Positions 11,824-20,349 of a stretch of DNA of 64,000 nucleotides are shown piece after piece. The stretch is from Tanytarsus gracilentus (taxonomy: Eukaryota > Arthropoda > Insecta > Diptera > Chironomidae), in NCBI GenBank assembly GCA_038502055.1, contig JAXRKN010000040.1, positions 3,472,001 to 3,536,000 of the forward strand, read 5' to 3'. The translations under genes and the position numbers were made by a program. The stretch's first letter is position 1, and each line of letters opens with the position of its first letter. The notes beneath the pieces were generated by a model. It was not told the origin of the DNA. It did not search any database and worked only from the letters and a program-made list of their open reading frames with translations.

Positions 11824-12267
11824 ATGACAAAAAATTCAAAGTTTCAAAATTATTCAACGTCTCTCAAATCATCCGATTCTTATATTTATAAGAGGACATC
11901 GAAGAAAATAAATCCCTCCAATTCTGATATTTTCTACACGCTTTCACCATCAGAAAAATATCAAGAACAACCGCAGAAAAAACCTACAAGTGTAATTTTG
12001 CAATTAGTCATTCTCTTAAAAAATTATCTCGCTTTCAATAACTTTTATGAAAGCATTTTAAATCAAAAGTTTGTTGTAGTTATTTGAAGCGAGTTATTTT
12101 GAAAATATTAATAACCTAACGTAACTTTTAAGGATGAAAAATTGCCTGCGATCATTCACAATCGAAAAACATTCCTGACTGAAAGATATGACAAGACACC
12201 CTCGGAGCGGTACAAATTTCCTATTGCAACATCGATGAGATACGGATGGTTTCACAGTCAGCAATAA
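11824..12267 (+). CDS. Unrecognised 100-residue protein
   Basis: Two-exon model: 11824..11991 and 12133..12267, intron 141 bases, phase 0, 100 residues. The N-terminal half is basic and Ser/Tyr-rich (SSDSYIYKRTSKKINPSNSD). The C-terminal half reads KLPAIIHNRKTFLTERYDKT and closes with RYKFPIATSMRYGWFHSQQ and a stop. There is no signal peptide, membrane segment or zinc site. The compact basic sequence with an aromatic-Gly-Trp tail is reminiscent of small axonemal microtubule-inner proteins, but that is a weak analogy and I do not assign a family. The coherent exon 2 frame and convergent placement against RpL19 (about 100 bases between stop codons) support a real gene. Junction and start are predicted only. 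Confidence 0.55.
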
Positions 12268-12303
12268 TTGTAACTAAATCGTTTTGTGTATTTCACGGCA
12301 TTT

Positions 12304-12309
12304 TTTATT
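12304..12309 (-). terminator. Polyadenylation signal of RpL19
   Basis: AATAAA on the minus strand, about 65 bases downstream of the RpL19 stop and within 40 bases of the convergent gene's stop. Confidence 0.6.
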
Positions 12310-12371
12310 TAATTAGCTCATAAAATTCACAAATGGAAATTTATATCAAATATTGCGTGATCTTTACGCAC

Positions 12372-13538
12372 TTATTTCTTTGCGGTTGGTGTCTCCTTCT
12401 CTTCCTCCTTGGCATAGCTTTGAAGAAGTTCGATCTTCTTATTGGCAATACGCTCCTCACGACGTTTGCGTGCTTCGCGGACTCTATTTCTTCGGGCCTC
12501 GGCTTGATCGTTAAGCATCTTGGTTCTTGCCTTTTCAGCCTTTCGTTTATGAATGTGTTCCATGAGGACTCTCTTGTTCTTGAACACATTACCCTTGACC
12601 TTCATGTACAAGTCGTGATAGAGATGACGATCAATCTTCTTTGCCTCACGATATTTCTTGAGGAGACGACGCAGGACACGCATTCTCGTCATCCAGAGGA
12701 ATTTCTGTGGCATACGAGCATTGGCTGTACCCTTGCGCTTACCATAGCCACAATGACGACCCTTACGACGTGCGATGGTATTTTTACGAACGCGGAAACG
12801 AGAGTGCACTACAACTGGCTTCTTGATAATCAAACCGTCTTTAATTAACTTGCGAATGTTTTGACCTGAAATGAAATGACATTTTTAACTTTTCTAATGT
12901 TTCGAGTGTATGAATTTGTAGCAGAGCTTTGCAATCGTATGAACCATGGCGAAAGATTCTAACAATGAATTAACAATGCACATTCTTTAGCAAACTTAAA
13001 TGAAACGGCCATCAAATTGAAATCTCGAATGACAGTTTTAAGTGCATTTGCTGGACGGTATTTATAGAAATACACTTACGGGAATTGCTATTTGCGATTT
13101 CGTTTGTTTCATTTGGATCCAACCAAACCTTCTTCTTGCCGCATTTCAATACTGAGGCTGCCAACCTCTTTTGTAGCTTGAGGGAACTAAAATTTAGAGG
13201 AAAGAAAATTAATGTTAGGTTATGTAGAAATTTTAAGAGAAATTCTTAATTTATTAACTTTATTGACGAATTATTTGCATGAAAATTAAACAACAAATGA
13301 GGCGTTACCAATAGTTTTGAGGAAATTGCAAAATTTATTAAAATTGTCAAATTATTTCCACTTTTAATTTTTATGTGTACGCAAAAAATTATTCATTTAA
13401 AATTCTCGGCATTAAATTGAGTAATGAAGTTAATTTATACTTTTGATCGTGCACCACATGCTTATGTTGATATTTCCATACAATTAATTGATCAGGAGTT
13501 GGTTGTAACCATTTAAATTAATTATTTTCTTACCTCAT
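12372..13538 (-). CDS. RpL19: 60S ribosomal protein L19 (eL19)
   Basis: Structural component of the large ribosomal subunit. Exons (minus): 13534..13538 (ATG AG only), 13080..13186 and 12372..12865; introns of 347 and 214 bases; 201 residues against 196 in human. The sequence is a clear family match: SLKLQKRLAASVLKCGKKK, VWLDPNETNEIANSNSR, the GRHCGYGKRKGTANARMP loop, LWMTRMRVLRRLLKKYR, and a long basic C-terminal helix. A five-base first coding exon carrying the ATG is common in ribosomal protein genes. The introns are long for this window; I looked for a snoRNA in them and found nothing convincing. The antisense open frame at 12333..12848 is a shadow. Confidence 0.97.
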
Positions 13539-13563
13539 GTTTATGTTCTTTAACAATATCCCA

Positions 13564-13580
13564 CAGAAAAGAAAGAGCAC
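13564..13580 (-). promoter_or_regulatory. 5'TOP-like leader of RpL19
   Basis: Read on minus, GTGCTCTTTCTTTTCTGTG lies about 30 bases upstream of the ATG. A C followed by a pyrimidine run is the 5' terminal oligopyrimidine signature of ribosomal-protein mRNAs, so transcription probably starts here and translation would be TOR-controlled. The start site is inferred from sequence only. Confidence 0.55.
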
Positions 13581-13769
13581 TTCGAAAATGTCAGGGAGGG
13601 AGACTTTAATTTCGAAAAATTTGAATTTTACAAAAACGTTTGACGTTAAATTTGATTTTTGTTTCGAAAGAAAGTTTTTTCATCGAGCGATTTTTTATGA
13701 AATTTTTAAACTTTAAATAAAGTAATATTTATTATTTGCTGTCAATGAAAAGGAAAGAAATAAATGCAG

Positions 13770-14540
13770 AGAATAAGTTAAAATAATATTTATTATTCCA
13801 ATTTAGTTAGCGTCAAAACAGAATTTTTCGTATTTATCCAGCTAGAAGCTCTCGCTTTAAGACGTCTCGAACCTGTAAAGAAAACATAATTTCGTCATCA
13901 AAATTGCGCTTTTAATTGCAAAAATTATAAGAATTAATTAAGGATCAGATTCACAAGTAATCATTATTAAATTCATAAGAGATGTCAGAAAAGGTAAGAT
14001 GTGAATATTTGGATATCATCATTATAAAGATTTCTTACTGCAGTAAGACTGGAATAGTTTCTTACCTGTATTTAAAGGTTATAATCTCGGGCACATCTTA
14101 TTTATTTTTGATGATCCAGATCCACAAGATCCAGACAACCTATAAATTTAAAAAGAGCATGATTAGCACATGTAAAAAATTGAATTTCTTTAATTGTTTC
14201 CTTCGCGTCATTACGACATACGCTGCAAACCTTTTAACATCGATTTGAGTTTTGTTTGTGCGAAGGAATTGTTAATATTCGAGTAAAATAAAAGCACCGA
14301 CATGATAGATTTTTCTCAGTCGGAGACTCGAACTCGATAGGAAATTAAATTTTAAGTTTTTACTTACATTCTGCACTTAATTCCATGATTCTCTTTCAAA
14401 AGAGAACTTTACAGCTCACATTTTAACCATTAAATTGGTATTCTACATTAATTAATGAAGAAATTTTAATTTTTTCCGGAGCTACACGTGTGATCTTCAC
14501 AAAAGGCATTTTCGAAAGAAAGAAGTGGCAGTGCAACCGA
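13770..14540 (-). ncRNA. Candidate non-coding snoRNA host transcript
   Basis: Spliced minus-strand transcript inferred from strong splice sites without a conserved ORF. Exon A ends at 14368 (GAAT|GTAAGT). Exon B is 14066..14139, bounded by TTTATAG and ACAG|GTAAGA. Exon C starts at 13872 after TTTCTTTACAG and is followed by AATAAA on minus (13789-13794). In every frame the joined exons hold stops after at most about 20 codons. Upstream of exon A the minus strand reads CACTTCTTTCTTTCG (near 14510-14525), a 5'TOP-like start. Non-coding exons, a TOP-like start and a structured intron are the pattern of snoRNA host genes (UHG type). It lies between RpL19 and XPC, divergent from XPC. A short-peptide gene cannot be excluded. 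The 5' boundary is approximate. Confidence 0.45.
14192..14332 (-). ncRNA. Candidate intronic H/ACA snoRNA
   Basis: About 141 nt in intron 1 of the candidate host. Read on minus: a 5' hairpin with a 7-bp lower stem (TTCGAGT 14332-14326 with ACTCGAA 14284-14278) and an upper stem CCGAC/GTCGG; a hinge containing ATATTA, which fits box H (ANANNA); a 3' hairpin with a perfect 9-bp lower stem (TTCCTTCGC 14268-14260 with GCGAAGGAA 14206-14198); then ACA at 14197-14195, directly after the stem and three nucleotides from the presumed 3' end. The 3' end lies about 50 nt from the splice acceptor, usual for intron-encoded H/ACA RNAs. Structure was paired by eye; the target uridine is not identified, and the 5' pocket is asymmetric. 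Confidence 0.45.
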
Positions 14541-14818
14541 AAATACACCAACCATTCAGATGTACGAAAGTTCGAATTAAACGAGCTTCAACAATTTACA
14601 CACACACACTTAAACAAACCTGCTCGAATGAATTTCATAATAATATTTTAAATAAGCTTTTTATTAGTTATAGTAAGTTATTTTAAATCAGTATTACACA
14701 CACAGTTAAAGTTCACAAAAAGTTCACGAGAGATTATAAATTTAAGTTAAAATCCCGATCAAAAATTGTAAAATTTTCGCTTAAAACTTTTCCCGGCAAA
14801 AAACAAAGAGAGAGAGAG

Positions 14819-17800
14819 ATGGATAGACCAAAAAGAGTTAGAAAGAAACCAGAAAATTTACTGCCACCTCCAGATAAACTAGATCTGTCTGAGCTGGAGG
14901 ATGATGAGAGTGATGGCGATTTTTCGAGCGCATCCTCAGACGAGTACAATCCCAATGTCTCCAAGCACAAATCAGTCTCTGAAAGCTCTGATGATGATGA
15001 TGATGATGATGATGCTGCTGTCTCAAGCGAAAGCGGCAGTGATGCTGAGAACAACAGTGAGAGTCCCATTAAAAGACCACAAAGGTATGAAAAATTTAAT
15101 TCAATACAACCCAAATCTTAACCGTTCTCAAAAACAGTTCTAGGGCTTCAAAGTGTTCACGGAATGGAATGCATGGCCGTAAGAGTCACATTGCGACACT
15201 AAGGAAAGAGGTCATTAATAAGTTTAAGAATTCAGCACAAAAATCAACAACGAATCAAAAGCTAAAGGATATTTTAAAAAAAGCACAGTTCAGCAAGAAA
15301 AGCATTTTTGATGGCAGCGAAAGTGAAGACGAAAATGAAGCGCCAAATTTTGATTGTTCTGGTGGCTTGCAATTATCTGATTGTGGAAGCGATTCTGAAA
15401 GCGAGAAGGAGATAGTTAGCAAATCCGTTTTGACCAACCAGAAGAAGAAAGATCATGTTGAAAATTCACAAAGCAATGACTCAGACAGTGAGCGAGATGC
15501 GAATGGATTAATGGCAGTTCATGATAATTTGCAGAAAATGAAGGAGATAACTGAAAAGTTGGCCGAAACAGCAAACAAACAGGTTTCCAAAGTTTCGTCG
15601 AAAGAAAATGTCAATGTTTCCGATATACTTGCCATGGGTGAATCAGTAAAGGATGCAAGATCAAAAGCATCAAAAAGTAAATCACAGAAAAAACGTGCAG
15701 CGCAATCGGACGAATCGGACAGTGATAATTGGGAGGATGTTGAAGGTAAAAGAAAGAAAATTAAGTTTAGTGAACCATCTTATGTTGAGATATTGAAGAA
15801 ATTTGAGTATGACGAACAATAAAAGATTAAAGAAGAAAATTTAAATCACTTTGCAGAAGACGATTCACGTTCTTATAGACGTCCCAAGGAAGGCGTCGAA
15901 ATTTTGCTCAATGATTTTGGACAACAAAATGAAAGAGGAAAGCAAACTAAACCAGTCGACGTGGAAGCTCAACTTAAGCGAAAATTCAATAGAATCCGCA
16001 AAGAGCATCAGGAATATCTTCACAAATCTCAATTGCTTAGTTGGATTGGGCATGGAAATTTTGTAAATTGTCGTCTAAATAACGTGGATCTTATAAAAAG
16101 CGTTCTCAAGTTGCTGCCAAATAACAAGGGCCAGTGTTATCCAAAGGACAAGACAGACATTAGCTATTTCAAACAGATTACAAAATACTACAAACAGGAA
16201 ATGGAACTAAAGAACTCTGACATGTATTGCACACGCTTAAAAAATAGACCGCCTTTAATGTTGAGTTTGGCACTGCAAATGAAGTTCAAAGCGGCCATTT
16301 GTCGTCGAGATTATGTGTTGATTTTTGCTTCTCTCTTGCGTGCAATTGGTATTCAGTGTCGTGTCGTTAATTCACTTGTATGTGACCCTAAAGTTTGCCC
16401 AAAGTCCGAGCTCTTAAGCTTATCTAAGAAGCCAACCGAAGAAGCGAAGAACAAGCCAAGCACTTCAAGGAAATCGTCTTCAAAGGCATCTAATAAGAAA
16501 AGGAATAAAATCAAAATTCCACAACTCGATGGCGGCGATGATGAAGTTCCAAAGAGAAAAACAAGATCAGCCAAAAATGATCGCACTTTACCAAAACAAT
16601 TAAAATCATCGCACACGTCAGAAACATTGTCACCGAAAGTTAAAGTATCAGTCGAGTCGCCAAATCGTAAGGAGAAGCAAAAGAATTCTGATGCTAAGTT
16701 GAAGAATGGAAAAGAAAAACTTTCGGAAAATGCAAAGAAAATCAGATCTGTGGAAATGATAAAAAAGGCCACACTGAACGTCCTTTCACCGCGCAAAACC
16801 AGAAGTATGAGTCGTGATCAGTCACCAAAACCCTCAACATCATCGCAGCTTCCCAAAAGTTCTTCTTCAACTAACGCCAAAAAGGTAAACGAGATTAAGC
16901 CTGCTGCTACAAAGAAGGACACTTTAAAAATTATCTTGCCAAGAACAAATCGCAGTCGAAGTCGAAGTGAAGAACCAAAAACCACTAAAGCTACAAATAA
17001 GCCAAATTTGCAGAAATTGGCCACCAAGCGAAAAGCAGAAAACGTTTCAGGTGAAACATTAGAGCCAAAAATTGCAAAGGTGGCGGAAAAATCTCCAATC
17101 AAACCTTCCAAATCACGAAAACGAGAAGCGAATTCACAGAGCAATGAGGTAGAGAAAAAGAAGCCGCGTGTTGCAAAGATCTCAGAGACCAGCGACGATG
17201 GAAGTTTAAAATTCTTCAAATTGGATAAGTCTACAAAGCTTTCACCAGCTAATACTTCAAAAGCAACAAAAATTGACCGACGCATTTTATCAACTGACGA
17301 CGATGAGAAGGACGTGAAAGTACTTAATGCATCTCCAAAAAAATCCAAAGGTATTGACATTTGGGTTGAAGTTTACTCCGAAAAAGAAGAGAAATGGATT
17401 GCAATTGATGTCTTTCATGGTAAAGTTGATTGCGCGCAGGAAATATCAAAGAAATGCACTCAACCTGTTGTCTATGTTTTCGCTTGGAATAATGACAACT
17501 CCATTAAGGATATCTCTGCTCGTTACTGTAAAGATTTTAATACTAGAATTCGCAAGATGCGCGTCGATCGTGAATACTTGAATTCAGTTCTCAATATGTT
17601 TGCTGGCATCAGAACATCACGAGATTTCAAGGAAGACGATGAGCTAAATATAATTCAATTTAAAGAAGAAATGCCGAAATCTATTGCTGAGTAAGTATTT
17701 TATCGAAATATAAAATCTTTAATTAATAATTTTAATTTTCTTAAAGATTCAAAAATCATCCGCTCTACGCTTTAAAAAGACATTTATTAAAGTTTCAAGC

Positions 17801-18425
17801 AATTTATCCTCCTGAACCGCCGATTCTGGGCTATATTCGAGAAGAAGCCATATATCCTCGTGATTGCGTTTTCACTATGCATTCTCGCGAAACTTGGTTG
17901 AAAGAAGCGCGAGTCGTTAAGCTTTATGAGAAACCATACAAAATGGTCACCACGCTTAAGTGGGATAAAGGTAAAAACAAGCTCCTAAAGGATGTACCAC
18001 TCGAATTATTTGGCATCTGGCAAACTAAGGACTATGAGCCACCTGTTGCAGAAAACGGTGTCGTCCCTAGAAATGGCTATGGAAATGTTGAGCTATTCAA
18101 ACCTTGTATGCTTCCAATTGGAACCGTTCATTTACAGCTTCCAGGACTTAATAGAGTATGCAAAAAACTAAATATCGATTGCGCTCAAGCTGTTGTTGGC
18201 TTTGATAGTAATGGCGGTTGGCCCTATCCAGTATACGACGGTTTTGTTGTCTGCAAAGAGTTTGAGGAAAAGGTGATTGACGCCTGGAATCGCGATAGAG
18301 ATGAAATGGAAAAGAAAGAGCGTGAGAAATTTGAAAAGCGAGTCTATGGAAATTGGAAGCAGTTGATTAAGGGCCTCATAATACGGGAACGTTTAAAGCA
18401 AAAATACAATTTTGAGCAAAAGTAA
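14819..18425 (+). CDS. Xpc: XPC DNA-damage recognition protein
   Basis: Homologue of human XPC and Drosophila mus210, which detects helix-distorting lesions and starts global-genome nucleotide excision repair. Exons: 14819..15084, 15138..15745, 15857..17690 and 17747..18425 (1128 residues). The N-terminus is acidic (poly-Asp at 14993-15014) and Ser-rich. A transglutaminase-like domain begins near residue 300 (LLSWIGHGNFVNCRLNN) and is split by a long Lys/Ser-rich insert. It resumes at GIDIWVEVYSEKEEKWIAID. The C-terminal exon carries BHD1-BHD3: NHPLYALKRHLLKFQAIYPP, HSRETWLKEARVV, FGIWQTKDYEPP, PRNGYGNVELF and GNWKQLIKGLIIRERLK, all strong XPC matches. The second intron has two phase-correct solutions: 15746..15856 as used here, or 15807..15878, which gives 1141 residues. 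ATG 14819 opens a coherent PKRVRKKPENLLPP start. Confidence 0.93.
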
Positions 18426-18678
18426 ATGATTTATTTTGTTTAATTGTATTAAAACTTTTAAATTTTTCTATTATAATTAATTTCTGTTATTTTTTTCCAT
18501 TCGAGATATTAAACACAACTTTCTGTCAACACGTGCGTTTTAATTTGCTCATGAAAATATTTCCCCTATTTCGAAAAATCCTTTTTCCGGGGAAAATTTT
18601 TTCAGGAGCTCTTGTGGGTGGGATTTTTTTCCACATTATTCAAAAATAATACATTGAAAGTTTAATTGTGGTGTTATA

Positions 18679-19562
18679 ATGGTCGTTCAGACAAAAAATT
18701 CAACATCGTCAAGCGAGAATGCTGAAACAACTGAAAGCTCTTCGGAAAGCTCTGTAAGATAAAGAAATTAGAAAATGCAAATTATTATTTTAATTGTTTA
18801 AAGAAAATGGAAGCTGCGGCTTTGTTGAATTCGCTGAGGAAACGACAAAAAAGCTCATCACCAAATGGATTCGATTCTCTTGAAATTTTACGAAGAAATG
18901 TACAATATTTTTTCAATGTTGAAATTAAAAATGTAATGAAGGATTTTGTTGAAAAGTTTTTCCAGCCAGCCATAAAAAACATCAAAGAAAATACAGACGA
19001 GAACATTAGCGAAAATCAAGTAAGATTAATTGTGCTAAATACCCATATATCATTAAAAAAATTTTAGATTCAAGAAATATGCAAAAATCTTTTGGAGAAT
19101 TGCGCTAAAATGCAATTTTCAAACTCAACATATCAAAGCGACTCGTCTCGAAACACAACAGAAAATGAGACCAGCGATTCAGACAATTCTTCATCGGGTC
19201 AAGGCCAAAGTCTACTACACCAGGCTCTAAAGAGAAAAAGAACAGATTCTGAGAACGAAAAAATGATTTTAAAGAGGCAATTTTTCATAACATCGAAACC
19301 GAGCGTTTTTAGCAGTCAAAATTCATCTGGTAAGCTCTTTAATAAGCCCTCACTTCTCACTTCAGCCCTAACATCACCGCCGAAGACAATGAGCTCTCGA
19401 CCCGTTTTTCATTTGATCACAACTAATCGCAATTCCCTAAAATCGTCACATGCTGAACTTGTATCTTTATTAAAGAGCAGCAATAACTCGACAGTAACAT
19501 CTCATGTAAAAATTGAGGAAGGATCTGAAATTAAAATTAAAAAGGAAAAAGAAGAATTTTAG
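18679..19562 (+). CDS. Nuclear protein with DNTTIP1-type dimerisation domain
   Basis: Exons 18679..18753, 18804..19019 and 19068..19562, introns 50 and 48 bases, 261 residues. Residues ~45-115 (FDSLEILRRNVQYFFNVEIK, then FVEKFFQPAIKNIKENTDE, then IQEICKNLLENCAKMQF) align with the N-terminal dimerisation domain of DNTTIP1, the scaffold of the MiDAC histone deacetylase complex, from memory of the human protein. The rest is Ser-rich and disordered with basic patches (ALKRKRTD). The C-terminal SKI/SNO/DAC-like DNA-binding domain of vertebrate DNTTIP1 is not visible. The tail holds SUMO-type consensus sites (VKIEE, IKKE). A role in an HDAC complex is inference. The first 25 residues are Ser/Thr-rich with no homology seen. 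Confidence 0.72.
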
Positions 19563-19774
19563 ATTCAGTCCTTTAAAATTTATATTATTGTTGTTGTTGC
19601 TGTAAGTACACTGTTAAATTTATTTTCGAAATTCCTTTTCGAACTTAAAGAAAAAGAAGAAAATTATTTATAAAGTTGTAAACAATCAGTATTAATTCTG
19701 TATTTCTCACTCAAATGACGCAAATAGTTTAATAAAAATTATCTAGATGCTTAGTTGATTGATTATGCTGTGAT

Positions 19775-19842
19775 GTAAGTTCGAAATTTAATGAAAAAAG
19801 TGGAGATGTTTAATAGAATTTATGAAAACATTTTTTTTTCAG
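19775..19842 (+). other. 5'-UTR intron of the Tantalus homologue
   Basis: Donor GAT|GTAAGT at 19775 and an acceptor with a T9 tract and CAG ending at 19842. It excludes the upstream ATG at 19822 from the mRNA, so the CDS start is taken at 19849. Confidence 0.6.
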
Positions 19843-19848
19843 CGGCAA

Positions 19849-20349
19849 ATGTTACTGACTCGGTTGAACTGTCAAATGGAAGATCTCAAAATAGACTCTC
19901 TTGACGCTTCAACAGTAATAGCATCAGAATCTAAGGAAAAGGAGACAAATTTTGAACCGCTAGAGGGACGAAAATTGAGAAAACGGGCTACAACAGACAT
20001 TCACGGAACAAAAAATAAAGCAATAAGAAAGAAGAAAGATACTTCTGGCCATTTTAAATCGGATAAAGAAGCTAAAAAATTCTACTTGAATATCAATAAG
20101 AACATTAAAGTTAAGCCAGCGTTATTGGAAACTATTTTTGAAGAGGAAGACGAAGACAACATCCAAGAAGTTCAATTGGGCAAGGCATCGAAGCGAACAC
20201 TTCTGATCAAGGATGGATATAATACGAGCAAAACACTCGCAACCAAACGCAAAAATCTAATTAAGAAAAAATTGGGAAGTCGAAAGAGACCCAAAAAAGT
20301 GGCACTGAAAAGCTTTATTGAGGATTTTAAAAAGAAGACAAACGAGTAG
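19849..20349 (+). CDS. tant: Tantalus-like nuclear protein
   Basis: 166-residue very basic protein. The region KVKPALLETIFEEEDED (about residues 85-101) matches the Tantalus-like domain shared by Drosophila Tantalus and vertebrate PRR14/PRR14L. Within it LETIFE fits the LxxIxE motif that docks PP2A-B56, a known property of the PRR14 Tantalus domain. Drosophila Tantalus binds the Polycomb/Trithorax cofactor Additional sex combs and DNA. Basic runs (RKLRKRA, AIRKKKD, KKKLGSRKRPKKVALK) would serve as nuclear and DNA-contact signals, and SFIEDFKKKTNE closes the protein. It is shorter than Drosophila Tantalus (about 300 residues). It follows the DNTTIP1-like gene on the same strand. Start chosen at the first ATG after the splice acceptor; MEDLKIDSLDAS, nine codons later, is an alternative. 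Confidence 0.7.
   Translation: MLLTRLNCQMEDLKIDSLDASTVIASESKEKETNFEPLEGRKLRKRATTDIHGTKNKAIRKKKDTSGHFKSDKEAKKFYLNINKNIKVKPALLETIFEEEDEDNIQEVQLGKASKRTLLIKDGYNTSKTLATKRKNLIKKKLGSRKRPKKVALKSFIEDFKKKTNE

Noticed and set aside
12333..12848. 171-codon plus-strand frame
   Set aside because: Antisense shadow of RpL19.
12866..13079. Possible snoRNA in RpL19 intron 2 (AAGTG/CACTT hairpin)
   Set aside because: No convincing second hairpin, H box or correctly placed ACA.
13945..14022. Box C/D snoRNA-like pattern (ATGATGA ... CTGA) on minus in the second intron of the candidate host
   Set aside because: Spacing is right, but the flanking bases do not form the required terminal stem.
13982..14248. 88-codon plus-strand frame and a plus-strand reading DDPDPQDPDNL near 14110
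   Set aside because: Low-complexity translation with no homology. The minus-strand splice sites and AATAAA in the same interval are stronger.
14320..14342. tRNA T-arm-like sequence GAGTTCGAGTC on minus
   Set aside because: The rest of a cloverleaf is missing; it pairs instead as the lower stem of the H/ACA candidate.
15807..15822. Stop codon ending the second XPC frame at 15822
   Set aside because: It is within intron 2; both splice solutions remove it.
16353..17360. Long minus-strand frames (147 and 180 codons) across XPC
   Set aside because: Shadows of the Lys/Ser-rich XPC coding exon.
19822..19848. Upstream ATG that would extend the Tantalus homologue
   Set aside because: It lies before a T9-CAG splice acceptor and translates through the polypyrimidine tract.
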